This document shows positions 7,268 to 16,544 of a DNA stretch of 39,158 nt, one piece after another. Both the position numbers and the translations under genes were made by a program. This DNA comes from Saccharofermentans sp. (GTDB lineage Bacteria; Bacillota; Clostridia; Saccharofermentanales; Saccharofermentanaceae), in assembly GCA_024403795.1 (NCBI GenBank), contig JAKSRD010000020.1, positions 1 through 39,158 of the forward strand, in the 5' to 3' direction. A model generated the notes under the pieces. That model saw nothing but the letters and a program-made list of their open reading frames with translations, was not told the DNA's origin and made no database searches. Each line of letters starts with the position of its first letter. Position 1 is the first letter of the stretch.

Positions 7268-7621
7268 TTATGTGCTCTGAATCAGCGGATACTCGGTCGG
7301 CGGACTCTCCCGGGGACCCATAAAGTCCATACAAATTACAAAAGAGATTACAAGCAGAAAACCGATAGAAATGACTATTCCTGCCACACCGAGTCTGCGC
7401 AATTTCAGTTGTTTATCAGAAGCAGCATTGACACCTTTTATTGATAGTATCATAGCGATAATCTCTAAGATCACGATGCCGCCACAGATCGGAAGCGCTT
7501 CACGCATTGACATCAGAGCATGAGGACCTTCTTCCACAGACAGTATCAGGATAATTGAGATTACTCCGAGACAAGACAGAATGAAACCAATAAGGCGGCT
7601 TATGCTGATGCGTGTCTTCAT
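7268..7621 (-). CDS. Small membrane protein, three predicted spans
   Basis: The product has 117 residues with hydrophobic segments at about 9-27, 44-61 and 82-101 and a basic loop (KQLKLRRLG). The N-terminus is positive (MKTRISISR). No family is recognised. The ribosome site before ATG 7621 is weak (GGGGA). It lies upstream of the broken paralogue on the same strand and downstream of the lipoprotein gene at 7692. It resembles the general class of three-span integral membrane proteins of Clostridia, but nothing shows its role. Confidence 0.6.
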   Translation of the reverse strand: MKTRISISRLIGFILSCLGVISIILILSVEEGPHALMSMREALPICGGIVILEIIAMILSIKGVNAASDKQLKLRRLGVAGIVISIGFLLVISFVICMDFMGPRESPPTEYPLIQST

Positions 7622-7691
7622 ATATCCCCAATTTAAGAAAATTGATTATCTGAACTAAGTTTTCTTCTTATGGAAAATTATAACATGCTTA

Positions 7692-9092
7692 TTAAGTTGT
7701 GAATGTATCTACCTCAATGAAATCAGGCTTGTCTTCAACGCCTTCAGGCTTGCTGAATGCAACCTGAACAGAACCGGTGTGATAGTCAACGATTATCAGC
7801 TGGGCACTTCCGTCACTGTGACAGTTAATAACGTCATACTGATCTACAACTTCCTGTGTGATCAGATCCTTTACATCCTTAACGCCGAACTTCTCTTTTG
7901 CCTTGACCCATTCATTGTATTTTGCAAATCTGACGGCATTGTTAGGAATACCGGTGAATCCGTCCTGATTACCTTCTGAAGCAAATGAATTGACCACACA
8001 AAATGAATCTTCAGAATCCCATGTCAGCCCTTCGATAAGCGGGGTATTGCAGTCACGCAGCAAAGATTTTCCGAGACCGTTTTCTGACACCTGACTGACA
8101 CAGTCTTCAGCGCAGAATGTCTCGTTCTTATCGCTGATTATCAGATTGTGGCACCATGTGAAATCTCCGCTCTCGCCTACCATGAACTCACCGAGTTCAC
8201 GCGCAGAAGAGTATTCTTCCAACGCGTACTTAAGTTCCATCGTGTAGCATTTCTTTCCTTCGTAAACAAATGCTTCTCCCTGAACAGAACCTACGTCCAG
8301 TATCGCAGCAAAAACACCGTCATTGTTTACGCCTGAGATAATATCCAGAAGACCCAGCACAGATATGGCGGTAATGGAACGCTCACCGTTCTTCATGTGC
8401 GTTACGGCATGTATCTTACTCATCTGATTGGCAGAACCGAGATTCCACTCAAGATTGCGCAGAGTGATCTTGTCACCCGTTGATGTCTTGCTGCCCCATA
8501 ATGACAGAGCACTGCAGCACGTCTGACGGAGAGCATCAGGTATCATCTGCATAAGGATCGCCTCTTCATAGCTGAAGATCCCGTCTTCGGTAAAGCCGTG
8601 AACTCCGTTTGAGATCGCTTCTGCGAATGCGCATATCTCTTCTTTGTATTCGGGTCTTACGGACTCTAGAAGGACCGATTCTCTTAAACTGATGGCTTCT
8701 TCAGAGTAATTCCCGTGATATGCGACTCTGACGTTCTCATAAAGATAAGGTTCCATCGTCGTTACAAAATCCGGAAGTTCCTCACGGAGAAGTGTTCCGT
8801 AAGATCTTCCTGCACTTGCTCTGTCGCCCTTCTCATAATCGAGAGTTACATCGTAGTAGCTCGGCATTACTTTGATTGTGCATAAACCGTCATCAGAAGA
8901 AACTGTTTTTAACGCTTCTTCTCTAATGCCTTCATCAGAATAAGTCTTTTCTTCGTCTGTATAGTACGAACCGACCAGCTTCGCCTGAGCCTGAGCGGCT
9001 CCGGATGCCTTATTCCTTTCATCGGAACCACAGGCTGTAAGAAGTACAGATGCAGCAAGAATTACTGTTGCAGTATTAATTTTATTGTTCAT
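7692..9092 (-). CDS. Lipoprotein of the peptidase C45 / acyltransferase (Ntn-hydrolase) type
   Basis: The product has 466 residues from ATG 9092. A lipoprotein signal with lipobox LLTAC (Cys21) leads into a Gly/Ala/Gln-rich linker. The likely nucleophile is Cys193 in TCCSALSLWG, followed by KITLRNLEW, as in C45 enzymes where the chain cleaves itself before this Cys and an RNLxW motif follows. The family hydrolyses linear amide bonds, such as side chains of penicillins and N-acyl amines. The ATG overlaps the permease stop (TAATG), so the genes are translationally coupled. Being surface anchored and in an operon with an ABC transporter, it may act on a transported or toxic amide compound; that is inference. 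The self-cleavage site was judged by eye. Confidence 0.7.
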   Translation of the reverse strand: MNNKINTATVILAASVLLTACGSDERNKASGAAQAQAKLVGSYYTDEEKTYSDEGIREEALKTVSSDDGLCTIKVMPSYYDVTLDYEKGDRASAGRSYGTLLREELPDFVTTMEPYLYENVRVAYHGNYSEEAISLRESVLLESVRPEYKEEICAFAEAISNGVHGFTEDGIFSYEEAILMQMIPDALRQTCCSALSLWGSKTSTGDKITLRNLEWNLGSANQMSKIHAVTHMKNGERSITAISVLGLLDIISGVNNDGVFAAILDVGSVQGEAFVYEGKKCYTMELKYALEEYSSARELGEFMVGESGDFTWCHNLIISDKNETFCAEDCVSQVSENGLGKSLLRDCNTPLIEGLTWDSEDSFCVVNSFASEGNQDGFTGIPNNAVRFAKYNEWVKAKEKFGVKDVKDLITQEVVDQYDVINCHSDGSAQLIIVDYHTGSVQVAFSKPEGVEDKPDFIEVDTFTT

Positions 9093-11527
9093 TATTCGTT
9101 TCTCACTTTCCATATCTCGATCCTGTCTGCAAGCTTTGTAACGGTCATGATTACAGCTACGAGCAGAACGATTACACAGATCGGTACTATCACATAATTA
9201 GAGATCGGAGAGACAAAGAAATTGAATTCTTTGGCTCTCATCAAAGTTTGGAATAACTTACCGATCAGGAACTCTGCTATAGTAGAGGTAAAGACGTAAG
9301 AAAGACCAAGTGACAGGAGCGACAAGAGCATCAGCCTCCAGAAATGCCACGAACGCACCGCGCCTTTGCCGAATCCCATGCTCTTCAGAAGCGCAATATC
9401 AGATGTCTCCTCATCGATGAAGATGTTCTCATAAAGTGATGACAGTAGCATGATGACTACAGCGGCTGTTATGGAGACAACGATTATTATGAGATTGAAC
9501 ATTCTGCCGTATCCCGGCATATGATGTTCCATTACCTTATCTCTTTCAATGAACTTGATCTCATCGTTAGGATAGAGGGATCTCATTTTCGCCATGTACT
9601 CATCATACTGTCCGGAAGGTGCATCGAGGACGCAGGAGAAAAGATCTTCATACTGCACGATGGAACCTTCAAACTCATCACCCATAGTGATCGAAGGTGT
9701 CTGTGATCCGTACTGATCGAAAAATGCCGTTACGATAAATTCTTCACTTGTGAGCTCGTGTGATATCCTGTCCTCTCCAAGCTTCTCATACTCTATGGTT
9801 ATTGAATCGCCGAGTTTTATCCCGTACTGCTCTGCAAAATAGTATCCTATGGCAACTTCATTCCTGAGCTTGGGAGCATTCCCGCCGTCTATATATCTGA
9901 TCTCAGATGAAGGACTGTCCATCCACTCAATAACGCAAACAAGCCGCGTTCCGTTGGTGATCATCTCGGCATAGTTTCCCGATTTTGTATACATGGTCGC
10001 CGGAATGCCATTATTCTCGAAGTTCTTGTTAACTATGTCGATGACTCCACGGTAACTTCCTGCGCCGCTGTAAAGTTTTGTGTAGTATGACTCATCAAAC
10101 TCAACCTCAAAGTCCTCTCTGCCGAACTGGAAGTAGTGTTGACTGTATCCGGGATCCATTATCGTGCCCTCAAGACGCACGATAAACAGCACGACTGAGA
10201 TTCCGAGAACATATGCAATGACCAACAAAAAGTATCTCTTAAAACCCCTTAAGATATCGCTCAATGCGAGAAAGAAGGGAACCGGAATATGCTTTTTGTT
10301 ATTGAGGAACAGACCCGGAATGCGTGTGAATCTCTCACCTCTGTTATCGCCATGGATCGCATCAATGACGCTGATCTTTCTCATTCTCCTGAGCGAGAAA
10401 AAGCTCGACAGAATGATCAGCAGGACAGTGATCCCGCCTGCCAGGCCGCCTATAAAGATCAAGGTAAGCGGATCAGGGAACATAACGTGCATAACGAATT
10501 TATCAAATACAAGTTTACTTATGAAGAATCCTGCAGGAATTCCCAAAGCGCCGCCAACAACAGCAAATGCTACGTACTTGATAATGAAGAGTGTCTTATA
10601 TGAGAATGACCACACGCCTATGGCTTTCATCATGCCGATCTCACGCTCGTCTCTTTTGATGGAAGACTTAAGACTGAAGTCTATCGTGATCATTGCTACG
10701 CACATAATGATCACTGCTACAATGATCATACATATCGAGACTATCAAAGCGAACAATCCTTCATTCGTGAAGAATATGATCCTGGTGGCGTTGCCCGTAA
10801 TATTGTGATCCTTGTAATCCACCAGCATGGGAGTGACTGTATCTGTCAAAACAGAAACATAATCGCCTTCGATCGGCTTTGCCGAAAGTGTGAACAATTC
10901 CGTCTTGTACGGCGACTCTGAATAGATCATCTCCTTATCATTGTCTGACAAATAGAATATTGTAAGTGCATTGGCCACCGGATTCTTATAAACCGTCGAT
11001 ATCACGAACTCATATATATTTCCCATCTGGGTAGTGATCCGGATCTTATCGCCTTCTTTAACCCCTTTCAGATTGGCATATGTCTGGGACACGGCAACAT
11101 ATCCGTCCTCAACCTCGAAGTACTCATTATTCATGTTTATCGGAACATCATAATCACGTGCCATGCTGTCCACAATGGCTGTAGTTTGGTAGTCATTCCG
11201 GCTGGTATCAGAGCCGACAGCTTCGATACATCTATATGAGAATGTTACGATCGTTTTGTTGATAACTTCCTTTGATACGGGAAAGCTCTCCAAGTCTTCG
11301 GTAATTTTTTGAACGAAGCCTTCCTCATCTGAGTAGTCCCGGTCAACAAGAGCGATAATATCCGATGAATTGCACTTCTCATATGTCTTCTCCGCGCCGC
11401 CGAAAAGAGAGTAAAGCAGTGTTACTCCGATGACCGTAAAACTTACGGCAGCAATCATAAAGATAAAGGTTACGATGTTAAGGGCAGGCTTATCCTTAAT
11501 ATCTCTTTTGAGCATTCTCCAATACAT
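9092..11527 (-). CDS. ABC transporter permease, FtsX/MacB type
   Basis: The product has 811 residues from ATG 11527, which sits behind the ATPase stop as TAATATG. One span near residues 15-40 is followed by a large outer loop. A three-span FtsX block carries the cytoplasmic motif DEREIGMMKAIG, and the chain then repeats: a span, a second outer loop, and a second FtsX block with DEETSDIALLKSMGFGKG. That makes about eight spans, with both halves in one chain. Such permeases move peptides or lipids, or convey force to outer enzymes, rather than importing nutrients. It pairs with the ATPase just upstream and is followed by the lipoprotein hydrolase. Confidence 0.9.
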   Translation of the reverse strand: MYWRMLKRDIKDKPALNIVTFIFMIAAVSFTVIGVTLLYSLFGGAEKTYEKCNSSDIIALVDRDYSDEEGFVQKITEDLESFPVSKEVINKTIVTFSYRCIEAVGSDTSRNDYQTTAIVDSMARDYDVPINMNNEYFEVEDGYVAVSQTYANLKGVKEGDKIRITTQMGNIYEFVISTVYKNPVANALTIFYLSDNDKEMIYSESPYKTELFTLSAKPIEGDYVSVLTDTVTPMLVDYKDHNITGNATRIIFFTNEGLFALIVSICMIIVAVIIMCVAMITIDFSLKSSIKRDEREIGMMKAIGVWSFSYKTLFIIKYVAFAVVGGALGIPAGFFISKLVFDKFVMHVMFPDPLTLIFIGGLAGGITVLLIILSSFFSLRRMRKISVIDAIHGDNRGERFTRIPGLFLNNKKHIPVPFFLALSDILRGFKRYFLLVIAYVLGISVVLFIVRLEGTIMDPGYSQHYFQFGREDFEVEFDESYYTKLYSGAGSYRGVIDIVNKNFENNGIPATMYTKSGNYAEMITNGTRLVCVIEWMDSPSSEIRYIDGGNAPKLRNEVAIGYYFAEQYGIKLGDSITIEYEKLGEDRISHELTSEEFIVTAFFDQYGSQTPSITMGDEFEGSIVQYEDLFSCVLDAPSGQYDEYMAKMRSLYPNDEIKFIERDKVMEHHMPGYGRMFNLIIIVVSITAAVVIMLLSSLYENIFIDEETSDIALLKSMGFGKGAVRSWHFWRLMLLSLLSLGLSYVFTSTIAEFLIGKLFQTLMRAKEFNFFVSPISNYVIVPICVIVLLVAVIMTVTKLADRIEIWKVRNE

Positions 11528-11528
11528 A

Positions 11529-12290
11529 TTACCAACCCATCTCCTCAAGCCATTTCCTTAACTTGCGTTCCCTGGAGACGGCGTCCTCGCCCACATTCAT
11601 TTTGCCAAGTTTAAGTTCACCCTGAATATTACCGTCGACAAGGTAGATTATCTTATCTGAGATTGACGCCACTCTCTCGCTGTGAGTAACCATAAGGATA
11701 GTCGTGCCCATCCGGTTGGCATCAAGAAGCCTGTCCATAACTTCGCCTGAAGCCTTTGAATTCAATGCTCCCGTCGGCTCATCTGCGAAGATCACCTTCG
11801 GATGGTTGATCAGCGCTCTGCAAAGGCACGCTCTCTGAAGCTGTCCGCCTGACACTTCCGTGATCTCGCGGTCAGACTCATCAATGATCCCGAGCTTTCT
11901 CATCAGCTCCTCGGCATCTTTTCTTACCTCTTCCCTGGGTTTGATCTTTGCCTGAAATCCGGGAAGGACTATGTTATCCAATACACTGAGTTTCTTCATC
12001 ATGTACATCTGCTGGAAAACAAAACCCATCTTGATGAGTCTCAGATTGATAAGTTCTTTTTCTTTCAAGGAAGAGATCTCCTCACCGTCAAAAAGGACAC
12101 TTCCCGCAGTGACTTTATCCATGCCGCTGACCGTATAAAGAAGTGTTGATTTGCCGGAACCCGAAGGTCCCATGACCGATACGAACTCTCCCTCTTCTAC
12201 TCTGAGATTTACATTTTGAAGTACATTATTACTTTGTTTATTAACTATATAAGTCTTACAAAGATCCCTTGTCTCTATGACAGTGCTCAT
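11529..12290 (-). CDS. ABC transporter ATP-binding protein (MacB/LolD-like)
   Basis: The product has 253 residues, a normal length. Walker A is GPSGSGKST, the Q-loop lies in MGFVFQQMYM, the signature is VSGGQLQRACLCRAL, Walker B is VIFADEPTGALN and the switch His is in MVTHSE. The LNSKASGE segment after Walker B is typical of the family that serves FtsX-type permeases. ATG 12290 follows GGAGG at a somewhat long distance. It powers the permease encoded directly downstream and follows the kinase gene after a 60-bp gap. Confidence 0.93.
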   Translation of the reverse strand: MSTVIETRDLCKTYIVNKQSNNVLQNVNLRVEEGEFVSVMGPSGSGKSTLLYTVSGMDKVTAGSVLFDGEEISSLKEKELINLRLIKMGFVFQQMYMMKKLSVLDNIVLPGFQAKIKPREEVRKDAEELMRKLGIIDESDREITEVSGGQLQRACLCRALINHPKVIFADEPTGALNSKASGEVMDRLLDANRMGTTILMVTHSERVASISDKIIYLVDGNIQGELKLGKMNVGEDAVSRERKLRKWLEEMGW

Positions 12291-12350
12291 GCCGTTTCCT
12301 CCGTTTATTCATCCTGAGCACTATTTTGAGATTCTACTATTAAAAAATCC

Positions 12351-13658
12351 TTAAAGCGGCAAAAAAACTTCGAATTCCATTTCCCCGGTCTCTTCGATAA
12401 ACCTGCAGGACACATCGCCGCCAAGCTTGAGAGCTATGAAAGATGCCTCATAAAGGCCCAGTCCGTTACCTTCCACATCAGCTGCATTGGATCCGCGCCA
12501 GAAGCTGTTGAACACATACGGAATCTCGCTGTCGGGTATCCTGCTGCCTTTGTCTCTTACAGAGAAAGAATAGCCGTCTTCATTCTTTTCGATAATGACA
12601 TTTATGCCGCTCCCGTCACCGTACTTGACCGCATTTTCCATGAATTGCGTAAGTATTCTGGTGATGCCTGTCTTATCACTATTGATCATGACATTGCTTC
12701 GTTGATCGATATTGAGAGGGATCCTCAGCACCTTAAGCCTGTTCTCGTATTCGCGCTTGATAAACTCTCCTATCTCCGTAAGATAAAATGCTTCTGTTGA
12801 TGGCTCGAAAACAACTACACCCTTTGATGCACTGTCCAATAAATCTTTCAGAAGCTTCGTTATATCATCAGCATTCTTCTCGATCTTATCGGCAACCTCC
12901 GAATCCTTCTTGTCCGGCACGCCGTCTTCTCTGAAGAGTCCGCTCCTGATCGCCTCCGAATAGAGCTTGATATTTGCGACCGGAGTCTTTATACCGTGAG
13001 CTATCGTGGATACCAGCGTAAGCTGTTCCTTCTCAAGTTTTCTGAGCTTCCTGGTATCTCCCGAGAGCCTGTCTCTCAACATATTCATGCCCCAAATATA
13101 TTTGCCGAAATACCTGTTCTTGCTCTCAGGAAGCTGATCCGCATTCTCGTTTTTTGCGATTCGTTCCGGATAATCGGCAAGTTCATTAAAAGGGCGGATT
13201 ACCTTGCGGTCGATATAGATAAAGAAAACACAAGCCACGATAAAGACAACAGCAATCAGCAGTTCACATAACAGAATATCTTCCGTTACCTTATGTTCTT
13301 CAAAAGTAAATACCAGAAGTCCGCAGGATTCGCCGTCACAACTGATGCTTATCACAGTGGAGTGATCCGCGATGACGTTGACACCGTCAGTCCCCGGATC
13401 TTCGACCAGTCTTACATCAGAAGGAACATTCTCCTTACCGTATTCTTCTTCCCAATTATTAGTTCTGAGTATCTCTTCAAGCTTGATATCCATACTGTCT
13501 TCCCCTGCAGAAGCCAGATCGTAAGAGACACGGTTCATCAGAGTCTGTCTCCGGCCGGTTGAGACGTTGTCCTTCTTCTCGAGATAAACAAAGACACCCG
13601 CCCCAAGAAGAACGCAAATGATAAGCAGCAGTAAATACTTGCCGGCGTACTTTCTCAT
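12351..13658 (-). CDS. Sensor histidine kinase
   Basis: The product has 435 residues from ATG 13658, which overlaps the regulator stop (ATGA). Membrane spans lie at about 8-26 and 129-149 and enclose a sensor domain of about 100 residues. A HAMP-like region is followed by the phosphoacceptor His221 in STIAHGIKTPVAN. The ATP-binding domain has the N-box QFMENAVKYGDG, the G1 region RDKGSRIPD and the G2 region GNGLGLYEA. It phosphorylates the response regulator encoded just before it. The pair probably controls the ABC transporter behind it, as in BceRS- and VraRS-like antibiotic or envelope-stress modules. Confidence 0.93.
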   Translation of the reverse strand: MRKYAGKYLLLLIICVLLGAGVFVYLEKKDNVSTGRRQTLMNRVSYDLASAGEDSMDIKLEEILRTNNWEEEYGKENVPSDVRLVEDPGTDGVNVIADHSTVISISCDGESCGLLVFTFEEHKVTEDILLCELLIAVVFIVACVFFIYIDRKVIRPFNELADYPERIAKNENADQLPESKNRYFGKYIWGMNMLRDRLSGDTRKLRKLEKEQLTLVSTIAHGIKTPVANIKLYSEAIRSGLFREDGVPDKKDSEVADKIEKNADDITKLLKDLLDSASKGVVVFEPSTEAFYLTEIGEFIKREYENRLKVLRIPLNIDQRSNVMINSDKTGITRILTQFMENAVKYGDGSGINVIIEKNEDGYSFSVRDKGSRIPDSEIPYVFNSFWRGSNAADVEGNGLGLYEASFIALKLGGDVSCRFIEETGEMEFEVFLPL

Positions 13659-14344
13659 GTAGCAGGGGCCTCGCCGAATCTGTAACCCACTCTCCATACG
13701 GTATGAATATACTTGGGTTCCTTCGGATCATCTTCGATCTTCTCCCTGAGCCACCTGATATAAACGGTAAGTGTAGACATCTCCGATATACAGTCTGACC
13801 CCCATACTGCATTAAAAAGCACTTCTTTATGGATAACCTTTTCGGGATTCTTAAGAAAATAGATGAGGATATCAAGTTCCTTTCCGTTTACGGGTATCAC
13901 CTTGTCACCCTTCCTCACGGTCATATCCTCAAGATCCACTTTGATATCTTTATAGGAGAGTTCTTTTCGCTCTTCATGCATGTCGTAATTACGTCTTAAG
14001 ATAGCCTTTATCTTTGATGAGAGAACAGGCATTGAGAAAGGTTTCTCAATATAGTCATCAGCTCCGACATCAAGTCCCAGGATCTTGCTCTGATCATCAT
14101 TCCTGGCACTCATCATGAGGACCGGAAGGCCAAGATCTTTACGGATTATCCTCAATGTCTCATATCCGTCAAAACCGGGAAGCATTACATCCAAAAGCAT
14201 TATCCGGTATTTATCTTCCTTAAGAGCAGCGATGCCGTCTTCACCCGTCGTTTTCCATGTTACAGTAAAGCCTTCACGAACAAGAAAAGACTTTACCAGA
14301 AACCCAAGTTCCTCATTATCTTCAACGATCAAAATGTCAGTCAT
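13655..14344 (-). CDS. Response regulator, OmpR/PhoB family
   Basis: The product has 229 residues. The receiver domain has the acidic pair in VEDNEELG, the phosphoacceptor Asp52 in IMLLDVMLPGFDG, Ser/Thr in MMSARND and Lys in DDYIEKPFS. The winged-helix DNA-binding domain (about 130-225) has VNGKELDILIYFLKNPEKV and STLTVYIRWLREKIE, ending near VWRVGYRFGE. ATG 14344 is chosen because AAGAGG is well placed and the receiver begins right there. First gene of a five-gene operon. Confidence 0.94.
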   Translation of the reverse strand: MTDILIVEDNEELGFLVKSFLVREGFTVTWKTTGEDGIAALKEDKYRIMLLDVMLPGFDGYETLRIIRKDLGLPVLMMSARNDDQSKILGLDVGADDYIEKPFSMPVLSSKIKAILRRNYDMHEERKELSYKDIKVDLEDMTVRKGDKVIPVNGKELDILIYFLKNPEKVIHKEVLFNAVWGSDCISEMSTLTVYIRWLREKIEDDPKEPKYIHTVWRVGYRFGEAPAT

Positions 14345-14404
14345 AACAAGCCTCTTAAGATCACACAGGCTTCCCGGCAAAGGAATCTGCCTTCTGTCAT
14401 AATA

Positions 14405-14413
14405 ATTATAACA
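14405..14413 (-). promoter_or_regulatory. Extended -10 promoter for the regulator/ABC operon
   Basis: On the minus strand the sequence reads TGTTATAAT, an extended -10 (TGnTATAAT) with TG at 14412-14413 and the box at 14405-14410. The start would be near 14398, about 54 nt before the regulator ATG. No clear -35 is seen, which extended -10 promoters can tolerate. Confidence 0.5.
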
Positions 14414-14473
14414 CGAGGATCAAAAGCGGACTCAGACCTGTCTCAAGAATGTATCAACCTTTGGATAGTGCTG

Positions 14474-15550
14474 CTATTCGCAGTTACTGCTGCCCAAAAC
14501 ATGTATCTTTGAAAGATCTTTATCTTTCAGGTATTCATCAACGCCGTTATTCTCTATGAATTCTTTATCTTTCTGAGTGATGGGGACCAGCCAGAGAAGA
14601 TTGATCTTCTCTCCCCTGTAATCTGCATATTCCGGGGAATCGGAGATCTTCAGTTTCCTATCGTTCAAGAAGAGGATAAATTCTTTCCCCTTTATGTTAT
14701 TAAAAGGAATGGTATGGCCATGTCCCAAAAATGTCTGAGCTTTCCAGGGATATGCTGCGAGCCAAGATATAGTAGAAAAGAACATATTGAGCTGCTCCTC
14801 GTATTCCTCAGTACAAGCAAAACCCAGTTCCATTCTACGGAAATCTCTATATTCATCCTGATAATTCATCTCAACCTTCGGCATCGGGATCATGCTTACG
14901 CCTAATGTGATACCGTAAAGGATACCGTCTTTCCTTCCCTGAACCAAAGCTTTAGGCGGAAATACTCCGCCGTCGATCGCATAATACTTTTCTTCTTTTC
15001 CGAAGAACTTATTCAAAGTCTCCAAATGGAAATTCCGGATATTCTTCCAGTAATCTTCATCGTCAAAAAACGACCAAGCAGCTCTGCTTCTTTTAACTTC
15101 GTCTTCAAATCGGGGGACTGCCTGCTCTAATTCCCACGCAAAAGGTCCCGTTCCCTTTGCATAGATCGAATAGCCGTCAAAGCCGTTATAACCGCTGAAG
15201 CAAGGAATAACTGCCAGGATCTTATCTCCTGAAAGAAGAGCTGCCGCATCACCTTCTTCAAACCACTCTATGGATAATGAAGAGTCATCCAATTCGATTC
15301 CGTTTATATCATGAGCGACAAATTCAGCAGGCATACAGGGAGCTTCTCCCTCAATGGCAAAAGCTTCTTTTATGTCTTTTGGGGCATTTACCCTGTTGCA
15401 GATCCAGCAGGAACGTATTTCCGGCTCAGGGCTCTCGGGATTGATCCAAAGATACATATAATAATTCTTGTCAGTCTTCTCAACTACGGCCTGTATATCA
15501 GCTACAGGCGACCACTCTTCCAACAATACTTCCGGTTCACGTTCATCCAT
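14474..15550 (-). CDS. Suppressor-of-fused (SUFU) domain protein
   Basis: The product has 358 residues without signal peptide or membrane span, so it is cytoplasmic. The C-terminal two thirds match bacterial SUFU proteins: YYAIDGGVFPPKAL, YGITLGVSMIPMPKVEM, FRRMELGFACTE, AAYPWKAQTFLGHGHTIPF and INLLWLVPIT. The N-terminal part (WSPVADIQAVVEKTDKNYYM, WICNRVNAP, EWFEEGDAAALLSG) belongs to the same longer form. In bacteria SUFU domains often appear as immunity proteins against polymorphic toxins, but no toxin gene is seen here. ATG 15550 follows AGGAG. It ends 129 bp before the regulator operon. Confidence 0.85.
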   Translation of the reverse strand: MDEREPEVLLEEWSPVADIQAVVEKTDKNYYMYLWINPESPEPEIRSCWICNRVNAPKDIKEAFAIEGEAPCMPAEFVAHDINGIELDDSSLSIEWFEEGDAAALLSGDKILAVIPCFSGYNGFDGYSIYAKGTGPFAWELEQAVPRFEDEVKRSRAAWSFFDDEDYWKNIRNFHLETLNKFFGKEEKYYAIDGGVFPPKALVQGRKDGILYGITLGVSMIPMPKVEMNYQDEYRDFRRMELGFACTEEYEEQLNMFFSTISWLAAYPWKAQTFLGHGHTIPFNNIKGKEFILFLNDRKLKISDSPEYADYRGEKINLLWLVPITQKDKEFIENNGVDEYLKDKDLSKIHVLGSSNCE

Positions 15551-15638
15551 ATGTTTATCTCCTCAATACAGGCAGATCAAGCGTCTTCGAAAACATTCTC
15601 TTACTTTGAAGGTGCTTGCTGAATGCCAAAAGATCTGA

Positions 15639-15767
15639 TTACCCGGTCTTTCTTTCCAAGGTCATAAGGGCTGCCTTATCTCTTGAGAGCGCAATGTCGA
15701 TCGCAGCAGGCCTTGTTATTATGCAGTCATTATCAAGGACTGTCAAAAGGTTGACGGCAAGATCTTC
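15639..15767 (-). pseudogene. 42-codon coding-like remnant directly after the lipoprotein stop
   Basis: Right after TGA 15768-15770 the same frame stays open for 42 codons to TAA 15639, reading like real protein (DNDCIITRPAAIDIALSRDK, then AALMTLERKTG). It has no proper start or ribosome site. It may be the surviving end of a deleted gene, or a C-terminal extension reached only by reading through TGA. The family is not recognised. Confidence 0.25.
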
Positions 15768-16346
15768 TCAGCCCGTAATCAACTCTGAGACTTCCTGAAC
15801 GTTTGACCAGCCAAAGAAAGAACTCGACTGGGAATACCGTGTAAACATTTTCGAGGTACGTACGCTCGCCCATACACTTGTGACTTTCCCGTTCTCAAGA
15901 TCAATGCCGCAATCGTCATTGGCGAAGTGGAATACGAAGCCCTTTATGTCTTTCACCTGAATGTCACCTGCATCAAAAGTGATGGTCATGTCTGTGCCGT
16001 TTACACTAATGCTTTCCGGCTGAATATTTACTACAGCCGTGTTCGCCTGATCGTCAGTATCATCCATGACCAGACCCACGCCGTGTGAGTAAAGACTTTT
16101 CTCAAACACATCGGATATTTCGGCAGACAACTTGTTTGCTCCATCCTTTGAAATGCTGTTTGTGTTAAATGATACTGTTATGTTGTTGACATCATCAACG
16201 TATGCTCCGCTGATGCCGATTATGTTCTTTGCACTGCAGGAGAAGATCTTCTCCGCACCATTTTCTTTTCCAATGTTGCATCCTGCGGCGATTACGGCTG
16301 TAACCAATAACGTTGTAACTACGGCAAAAATCTTTCTAATACTCAT
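15768..16346 (-). CDS. Lipoprotein of unknown function
   Basis: The product has 192 residues with a lipoprotein signal (RKIFAVVTTLLVTAVIAAGC, Cys23). The mature part is beta-rich, with repeated Asp/Asn-Gly turns and segments such as AYVDDVNNITVSFNTNSISK and NGTDMTITFDAGDIQVKDIK that suggest an Ig-like or sandwich fold. No enzyme motif is visible. ATG 16346 has AGGAGAGG upstream. It is divergent from the MATE gene with a 198-bp shared upstream region. Confidence 0.75.
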   Translation of the reverse strand: MSIRKIFAVVTTLLVTAVIAAGCNIGKENGAEKIFSCSAKNIIGISGAYVDDVNNITVSFNTNSISKDGANKLSAEISDVFEKSLYSHGVGLVMDDTDDQANTAVVNIQPESISVNGTDMTITFDAGDIQVKDIKGFVFHFANDDCGIDLENGKVTSVWASVRTSKMFTRYSQSSSFFGWSNVQEVSELITG

Positions 16347-16544
16347 AATGTTCCTCTCCTAAATCAATCTCTGACTATGTCATGGATCAAGTCTCATACC
16401 ATATATACAAAATGAATCGCGGAAATGTTGCATCGTCAGAACATATATTGACAAAACCGCGTAAGAATTTAATAGGTTAAGTCGTGTGTGAAGCGTATTA
16501 TTGTAATCCGTTATTAGAATCGGCATATAAAGAGGCGTTAGATA

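Noticed and set aside
16449..16454. TTGACA upstream of the MATE gene as a promoter
   Set aside because: No convincing -10 at 16-18 bp; mentioned only within the MATE entry.
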